A DNA stretch of 11,038 nt from Pseudonocardiales bacterium (GTDB taxonomy: Bacteria > Actinomycetota > Actinomycetes > Mycobacteriales > Pseudonocardiaceae), in contig JAODNG010000091.1 in the NCBI GenBank assembly GCA_025465385.1, positions 1-11,038 of the forward strand, in the 5' to 3' direction. The number at the start of each line of letters is the position of its first letter. Position 1 is the stretch's first letter. The notes beneath the pieces were generated by a model that was not told where the DNA came from, made no database searches, and saw only the letters and a list, made by a program, of their open reading frames with translations. Below are positions 5,473 to 9,741 of the stretch, one piece after another. A program made the position numbers and the translations under genes.

Positions 5473-7128
5473 ATGGGACTGTCTATGTACCACAGCGCGA
5501 CGGGAAACCAGTCGCCCCACTGTATTCACGCGATCGGGATCGGCAAGACCGGCGCCTACATGGTCGAGGCACTCCTGCGCACTGGTGAGATCGAGGACAT
5601 GCTCGAGGATCCTCGGGCCCGTTTCACTGGTCTGGCGATCGACATCGGCGACCAGGACATGCACGAGCTGCGCGAGTACTCCAACGGCTTCAACCAAAGG
5701 CTCGACGAGCGAGGAATTCCTCGCGAGCGCGCGCAGGTCCGCACTGTCGGCCTCGAGGTCCCGGATCGCGAGGACCTCCAGACCAGCCTCAACCGGTGGC
5801 GCGAATTCCTGAAGATGGAGTACCCGCGCTACTACTGGAATCCCAACTACGAGCCGTGGTTACCGGCCGACATTGAACTACCGAAGGCGGGTGACACGTT
5901 CCCGCGGGCGATCTCAAAAGCGATCTACGGGCACTACTACTACGGCGAGCCGAGGTCCCTGGAGAAGGAACTCGACGCGTTCGTGCAAAGCATCAACGAC
6001 ACCAAGCTGCCCTCACTCGTGCTGGTGTTCTTCTCGATGGCCGGCGGCACCGGCAGCGGCATGGTAGTAGACCTCGCAAGGCACCTGTCCAACGTCAAGC
6101 TCGGCCGGCGGATCCCGGTGGTCGGGGTAGCCACCATGCCCTTCTCCGGCGACGAGGAGCACGCCGGGGGCAAGGCCGCCTTGTTCCCCACGATCAACGA
6201 GCTGGACTGCATGCTCGACGACTCCAAGAACCAGGGTGTCATGGCGGTCTGGGGCGACCTGTACAAAAACCCGTTCACCGGCGGGTTCCTCGCGCTGCCC
6301 CAGGAACACTCCTGGCAACGGCTCGGCTCCTACACCAAGACCGGCCAGCCAGCGATCCGGGACGCCTTGCGCAAGGGCGTCACGCGTAAGTTCGTCGATG
6401 ATTCCTTCACCCGGTTCGTCGTGCAGGACTACGGGCGGTTGCTGTTCAAGCTGCTCCGCCCGGCCGGTTTTACCGGCGCCCCGCACGAGCGCAACACCTC
6501 CGGCGACCGCGCCTGGACCGTGCTGGATGTCGCGAAGTTCACCCACCCCGGTGTAGAGGTTCTACCCGGCGAGCCGCGAAGCAAATGGCGTGAGGTCGTC
6601 AGCAAGTGGATCGGATACATCCCGAAGTGGTCCGGTCTTAAGGAGGGTTTCAAAACCGACTACATCGAGGCCCATTCGGTGGCTCCCCGCGAGCTGTGGA
6701 ATGACACCCTGCAGAAGAAGCTGGAAGAGACGCTGCAGACCTACCTGCTGCCCGGGGAGGATGGCACCCTACACACCGAGCACGCGGAATTTTTCGATGA
6801 GCTGACCGCCTATGCCAACATCATCATCCCCGGCGTCGCCAAGACGGACTTCACAGTCTTCTACGAAGCGAGGGACGCCTACGATAAGATCGATTCCTGG
6901 GAACAGAAGCTTCTCATGCATTCCTGGATCCTCGATCTCGGCGTCATGATGAGCGAGCAGTCGATCCGTTTCGAGGGCATGGCCGGAGAGTGCATCTGGG
7001 GCTGCGCGTGCTGGGTGGTCGTCCCCCACGCGGCGATTAGGGGCGACGCCCCGGCGTCCGAGGACATCACCGTGGTGCAAGGCGCCCACATTGCACCCAT
7101 GGTCAAGACAGTGGTTTCGACTCCCTGA
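5473..7128 (+). CDS. Tubulin/FtsZ-superfamily protein, paralogue B
   Basis: A 551-residue paralogue of the protein at 3475. It has the best tubulin signature of the pair: S4-T4 reads LVLVFFSMAGGTGSGMVV (182-199), and S5 with the following loop reads VVGVATMPFSGDE (216-228), close to the PFSFEG stretch of FtsZ. T1 is degenerate: IGIGKTGAY (21-29) has Lys where A has Gly. S2-T2 is LAIDIGDQDM (54-63). A long helix (about 308-329) ending in LLRPAG resembles FtsZ H7, but the catalytic acidic T7 loop is not recognisable. The aromatic block with RYYWNPNYEPW (119-129) and C-terminal CIWGCACWVVVP (507-518) are shared with A; the His tail is not. B has about 35 more residues around 330-450. The start at ATG 5473 has GAGGAGAGGA eight bases upstream; an ATG at 5485 is possible. 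Function unknown; a heteromeric GTP-binding assembly with A is inferred. Confidence 0.78.
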   Translation: MGLSMYHSATGNQSPHCIHAIGIGKTGAYMVEALLRTGEIEDMLEDPRARFTGLAIDIGDQDMHELREYSNGFNQRLDERGIPRERAQVRTVGLEVPDREDLQTSLNRWREFLKMEYPRYYWNPNYEPWLPADIELPKAGDTFPRAISKAIYGHYYYGEPRSLEKELDAFVQSINDTKLPSLVLVFFSMAGGTGSGMVVDLARHLSNVKLGRRIPVVGVATMPFSGDEEHAGGKAALFPTINELDCMLDDSKNQGVMAVWGDLYKNPFTGGFLALPQEHSWQRLGSYTKTGQPAIRDALRKGVTRKFVDDSFTRFVVQDYGRLLFKLLRPAGFTGAPHERNTSGDRAWTVLDVAKFTHPGVEVLPGEPRSKWREVVSKWIGYIPKWSGLKEGFKTDYIEAHSVAPRELWNDTLQKKLEETLQTYLLPGEDGTLHTEHAEFFDELTAYANIIIPGVAKTDFTVFYEARDAYDKIDSWEQKLLMHSWILDLGVMMSEQSIRFEGMAGECIWGCACWVVVPHAAIRGDAPASEDITVVQGAHIAPMVKTVVSTP

Positions 7129-7136
7129 CCGGAGTC
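7119..7136 (+). terminator. Possible hairpin at the end of the B gene
   Basis: GACTCC (7119-7124) and GGAGTC (7131-7136) form a perfect six-base stem around a six-base loop that contains the B stop codon. No T-run follows, so this is a weak terminator or an RNA-processing stem. Confidence 0.3.
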
Positions 7137-7299
7137 ATTCGTTGACCGGAGCGATAAGAGGAACGGGCGGCGGGCAACGCGACCGTCCGCCGACCCGTCC
7201 AGTTCGGCCCTGGAAGTGCATCAACTGCACGGGCCGCCTGTCAGGGCGGCATCACGCGTCTCGGTCCGCTCCCGGACCCGTTCACGGAGGCAACGGCAA
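7129..7299 (+). promoter_or_regulatory. Hairpin-rich leader before the peroxiredoxin gene
   Basis: This 171-base gap is the largest inside the run. Besides the stem at 7119-7136 it contains three more elements. An outer-plus-inner stem has GGCCC (7206-7210) with GGGCC (7231-7235) enclosing GTGCA (7216-7220) with TGCAC (7226-7230). GCCGCC (7233-7238) pairs with GGCGGC (7245-7250). GGTCCG (7263-7268) pairs with CGGACC (7273-7278) around four bases. The first two overlap at 7233-7235, so they compete. The nine-base direct repeat TGACCGGAG occurs at 7126-7134 and 7143-7151. I do not recognise a known riboswitch; an attenuator, processing site or operator is possible, and GC-rich DNA makes chance stems common. 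Confidence 0.35.
7286..7290 (+). promoter_or_regulatory. Ribosome binding site deciding the peroxiredoxin start
   Basis: GGAGG lies nine bases before the ATG at 7300. The open frame extends upstream to an ATG-like start near 7216, but that extension is Arg/Ser-rich and absent from the family, so the downstream start is chosen. Confidence 0.7.
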
Positions 7300-7782
7300 A
7301 TGGTCAGCATCGGTGATCAAGTCCCGGACGTACAGCTTATGATCATGACTGGAGACGGACCCCAGCGCGTCCAGACCGGCGCGGTACTTGGTCAGGGAAC
7401 GGCGGTGCTGTTCGCCGTACCCGGCGCCTTCACTCCGGTATGCAGCGACTTCCACCTGCCAGGCTTCGTGCTCAGAGCCGACGACCTCAAGGCCAAGGGA
7501 GTCGACACGATCGCCTGCGTAGCGGTCAACGACCCATTCGTGATGGGCGCCTGGGGCGAAACCGAGGGGGCCAACGGCAACATCATCATGCTGGCGGATC
7601 CCGATGCCGCCTTCACCAACGCCATGGGCATGGACACCGATGCCAGCGAATTCGGCTTGGGTTCGCGCTCGCAGCGCTACGCCGCCATCCTCCAGGACGG
7701 TCGGATCAACAAGCTGCTTGTCGAAAAACGCTTCGTCGACCACACGGTTAGCACGGCAGAGGCGGTGCTCGCCGAACTTTAA
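7300..7782 (+). CDS. Peroxiredoxin, Prx5-type
   Basis: A 160-residue cytoplasmic thiol peroxidase that reduces hydrogen peroxide and organic peroxides. The peroxidatic Cys is Cys48 in PGAFTPVCS (41-49), giving the PxxxTxxC active site with Thr45. The supporting Arg is in SQRYA (near 126), and the family text VAVNDPFVMGAW (74-85) is present. The only other cysteine is Cys73. There is no equivalent of the distal resolving Cys of human PRDX5, so this is a one-Cys enzyme that would need an external thiol. No glutaredoxin domain is fused. The length is normal for bacterial Prx5. It follows paralogue B by 171 bases and precedes the sigma-like gene by 51 bases, in the middle of a run of uncharacterised genes, which suggests oxidative protection of the same process. 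The assignment is very secure; substrate and reductant are unknown. Confidence 0.95.
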   Translation: MVSIGDQVPDVQLMIMTGDGPQRVQTGAVLGQGTAVLFAVPGAFTPVCSDFHLPGFVLRADDLKAKGVDTIACVAVNDPFVMGAWGETEGANGNIIMLADPDAAFTNAMGMDTDASEFGLGSRSQRYAAILQDGRINKLLVEKRFVDHTVSTAEAVLAEL

Positions 7783-7833
7783 GCACAGCGCAGCGTAGGA
7801 GCGGCGCCGCGGAACCTGATTGGTGCGGAAGCG

Positions 7834-8334
7834 ATGAGCACACCGGCCTCACTGCCGTCGGAATATGCGGCCTGGATGGAACGTGTCTGTGCCACCCACG
7901 ACGCGATCACCTACACCTGCCATCACAGGCTCGGCAACCGCAGCCTCGCGGAGCAGGTCAGTGCGCAAGTGCTCGCAGGTCTGCTGACCAAGCCCACGAT
8001 CTTCCGGTACTTCGGGCTTCCGTACTCCGGGCGCATCGCCCGGCTGGCCGAGGCTCGCCTCACCGAGGCTAGAGAAGGCCGCCTGGCTGACGTGGGGAGC
8101 TGGCCGGAACTGCTCCGAGGGCTGACCGTGCTGCCGCTGGAGCACCAAGAGGTCATCGTGCTTGCTTGCGTCCATGGCGGTGACGACGGGCAGCTGGCCT
8201 CGAACCTGGGTTGCGACGCGCACACGGCGGCCCTTCGCCGGCACAGCACCTTGGAGTACATGCGCGATCTGGCGGCATGCGCGCTACCGCCCGAAACGCT
8301 GCCCGAGGACGAGGAGCCATCCTCGGATGGCTAA
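7834..8334 (+). CDS. Sigma-70-like protein with degenerate region 2 and an HTH (region 4-like)
   Basis: A 166-residue protein laid out like a short ECF sigma factor. Residues about 34-75 (SLAEQVSAQVLAGLL onward) resemble the region 2 helices but lack the usual acidic and aromatic core. Residues 96-142 fit region 4: the LPLEHQEVIVLACVHG helix (98-113), DGQLASNLGCDAHTAALRR (116-134) as helix-turn-helix, and LEYMRDLAA. The tail PPETLPEDEEPSSDG is acidic. Typical sigma4 text would be LPxxxREVLxLxxxxGxxxxEIAxxLGxxxxTVxxRxxRAxxxL, so the match is clear in pattern but weak in detail. It may be a functional atypical sigma, a sigma-derived regulator or an adaptor that has lost promoter binding. The start at ATG 7834 has GGAA four bases upstream. 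The stop overlaps no gene; C2 starts 37 bases later. No anti-sigma gene is visible. Confidence 0.65.
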   Translation: MSTPASLPSEYAAWMERVCATHDAITYTCHHRLGNRSLAEQVSAQVLAGLLTKPTIFRYFGLPYSGRIARLAEARLTEAREGRLADVGSWPELLRGLTVLPLEHQEVIVLACVHGGDDGQLASNLGCDAHTAALRRHSTLEYMRDLAACALPPETLPEDEEPSSDG

Positions 8335-8371
8335 GAATCTCGCCGCCCGCCCTCTGAGGGAGAAAGCCACT

Positions 8372-8671
8372 ATGCCGTTGGACTGGTCGGAGGTACAGCG
8401 CCGGTACGGAACGGGAGCAACAATCCCGACCGTGGCCGGCGGCAAGACCCTGGAGATCACGTCCGTGGACGACGACAAGATCTACATCCGGCACCGCCTG
8501 TGGACCGACGCGTTGTCAAGGGAACATCTCGAGAGGGCCGCAGAGTTGATCGAAGAGGGAAGGATCACCCGGCATGCGGGCCTGTTCGCCGAGGAATACA
8601 GAGTCGAGGTGGCCGACGTCCGTGCGACTTCCGCGGCCCACGTGCTCAAGCACCTCGGCTTCCTCGAATAA
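8372..8671 (+). CDS. Small conserved hypothetical protein C2, 99 aa (paralogue of the protein at 5078)
   Basis: It has the same 99-residue length and layout as C1: LDWSEVQRRY, then a beta-rich TLEITSVDDDKIYIRHRLW (26-44), LSREHLERAAELIEEGRITR (48-67), and the ending VLKHLGFLE. The block HRLWxDxLSR and the last four residues GFLE are identical in both copies. The start is ATG 8372, preceded by GAGGGAGA; an in-frame ATG at 8327 overlapping the sigma-like stop would add 15 residues that C1 does not have, so it is not used. It lies just after the sigma-like gene and 30 bases before the 161-aa hypothetical. C1 sits between the tubulin-like genes, C2 in the redox/sigma part of the run, so the two may serve separate partners. 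Family not recognised. Confidence 0.85.
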   Translation: MPLDWSEVQRRYGTGATIPTVAGGKTLEITSVDDDKIYIRHRLWTDALSREHLERAAELIEEGRITRHAGLFAEEYRVEVADVRATSAAHVLKHLGFLE

Positions 8672-8701
8672 GTCCGCCCGCAACCCACGCCCCAAGCAGC
8701 G

Positions 8702-9187
8702 ATGCACTACGAGCTGAGCGCGATTATCGCGACATCGCAGGTGCTGGAGCCGATCACCGCACCACACCGGTGCGCTCGTGCCGTTCCCCTCGCCACAGCG
8801 AAACTCGCGTTGATTCCGGTCACCGAGGACCTGGTGCTCGAACTGGACGGGAAGGGCATTCGCGTCTCACCAGAAACCGGCTTCTGGCAGTTGTCGATCG
8901 GTTTACAGAGACTGCTGGTCACCGCGTCGGCCCGCGGGCCGATCGCCTACCTGGAAGCCGATTACTTCGGTCGGGAAGGCCGCCAGACCGCTGCCGTCTG
9001 GAATTCCGGCGTAACGGTCTATGGTCCCCGGATCCTCGGTCGGAACGAGGCGTTTCCGGCTGGAGGCAACAGCCCCATCTGTGGCGCCTTGCGGCAACTT
9101 GGAGTGGTGGCGGTCGGACACCGCGACGAGTTCGTCGTCGCCGGACTAGGTCGGTACCGCCGCACGGCCGACTGGTGTACATCCTAA
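8702..9187 (+). CDS. Conserved hypothetical protein, 161 aa, last gene of the run
   Basis: The product is soluble and mixed alpha/beta: MHYELSAIIATSQVLEPITA at the N-terminus, then a hydrophobic ALIPVTEDLVLEL strand-helix (about 36-48), GFWQLSIGLQRLLV (64-77), RGPIAYLEADYFGREGRQ (about 82-99), AAVWNSG and a Gly-rich stretch, and LGVVAVGHRDEFVVAGLGRYRRTADW at the end. From memory it resembles short uncharacterised proteins common in Streptomyces and relatives, whose context is varied; I cannot name a function. There is no signal peptide, membrane segment or catalytic motif. Two cysteines are present besides one near the end. The start at ATG 8702 has only a poor ribosome site (AAGCAG), but it follows C2 by 30 bases, so translational coupling or co-transcription is likely. 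It ends before a convergent gene pair. Confidence 0.7.
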   Translation: MHYELSAIIATSQVLEPITAPHRCARAVPLATAKLALIPVTEDLVLELDGKGIRVSPETGFWQLSIGLQRLLVTASARGPIAYLEADYFGREGRQTAAVWNSGVTVYGPRILGRNEAFPAGGNSPICGALRQLGVVAVGHRDEFVVAGLGRYRRTADWCTS

Positions 9188-9333
9188 GCGGAGAGCGATC
9201 TTTTCCATTGGACTGTCCATTAACTCAGTGCTCCGGGCTCCGCTGGTTTCTCCACAGCGCATGCACGGCAAGCAAAATGCCAGGTAACCCGCCCAGTCCT
9301 CCACACAGAACACCCCTGCGGTGCAGGGGCTGA
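9188..9333. other. Convergent intergenic gap
   Basis: This is the 146-base space between the end of the same-strand run and the minus-strand pair. Apart from the hairpin at 9313-9329 I see no promoter, repeat or small gene in it. Confidence 0.6.
9313..9329. terminator. Strong GC-rich hairpin between convergent genes
   Basis: CCCCTGC (9313-9319) and GCAGGGG (9323-9329) form a perfect seven-base stem with a three-base loop. It lies four bases beyond the stop of the [2Fe-2S] protein on the minus strand and in the gap between convergent genes. There is no clear T-run on either side, as is common for actinobacterial terminators. A bidirectional terminator is the natural reading. Confidence 0.65.
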
Positions 9334-9741
9334 TCAGTCGTCGAGTGCCTGCCGGACTCGCCGGGGTGGGGTGAAGGTGTAGAGGTCAAGGACCTCGGGT
9401 GGGTCGGTGATGCCGGGGCCGCCGGCTGTGACCCAGGCCGTGATGTCGATTGCCGCGTCGGGGTCGTTGACCAGGCCCAGCCAGACGGGGCGACCGCCGG
9501 CCTGACGGCCTTGCGCGGAGGGCTGGATGACGATCACGTTGGCGTGTTCGCAGGCGTCCAGGCAGGTGGAAGTCCGAATGGTGGCTACCCGGGCGAGGGA
9601 TTGGCGCAGGTCGGCCAGTTGAGCGGTGTGATCCAGGCGCGAAACTTTGGGGGTGCCGCAGCAGCAGCCGCGGCAGACGGTGACAGTGGGCCTAGCCGCC
9701 CCACCGTCATGGCCGGGCGGGGGTGTGGTGCGGCCGCTCAT
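9334..9741 (-). CDS. Thioredoxin-like [2Fe-2S] ferredoxin-domain protein
   Basis: A 135-residue small soluble protein. Cysteines occur as VCRGCCCG (22-29: Cys23, 26, 27, 28) and TCLDAC (59-64: Cys60 and Cys64). This spacing fits the thioredoxin-like [2Fe-2S] ferredoxin fold (the NuoE/shethna-type group), in which two Cys come from the first loop and Cx3C from the second. The following VIVIQP is the usual strand after the cluster loop. The C-terminal half (GRPVWLGLVNDPDAAIDITAW) is a family-typical extension. The start is ATG 9741: it overlaps the TGA of the ATPase gene as ATGA, and AGGAG (9748-9752, minus strand) is six bases upstream. The overlap implies translational coupling to the metal pump. 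Its likely job is electron transfer or metal/redox sensing; the partner is unknown. The preceding in-frame ATG, 11 codons up, lies inside the ATPase tail and is rejected. Confidence 0.85.
   Translation of the reverse strand: MSGRTTPPPGHDGGAARPTVTVCRGCCCGTPKVSRLDHTAQLADLRQSLARVATIRTSTCLDACEHANVIVIQPSAQGRQAGGRPVWLGLVNDPDAAIDITAWVTAGGPGITDPPEVLDLYTFTPPRRVRQALDD

Noticed and set aside
5524..5560. GIGKTG of paralogue B as an ATP/GTP P-loop (Walker A)
   Set aside because: The GxxxxGK[ST] spacing is not met; alignment to paralogue A shows it is the degenerate tubulin T1 loop.
3475..7128. Identification as FtsZ, CetZ or TubZ
   Set aside because: The strand order fits the superfamily, but the T1, T4 and T7 loops and the C-terminal half do not fit any of those families.
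8500..9333. A 277-codon plus-strand frame through C2 and the 161-aa gene
   Set aside because: It is Arg/Pro-rich and out of frame with two genes supported by paralogy and family memory; a shadow frame.
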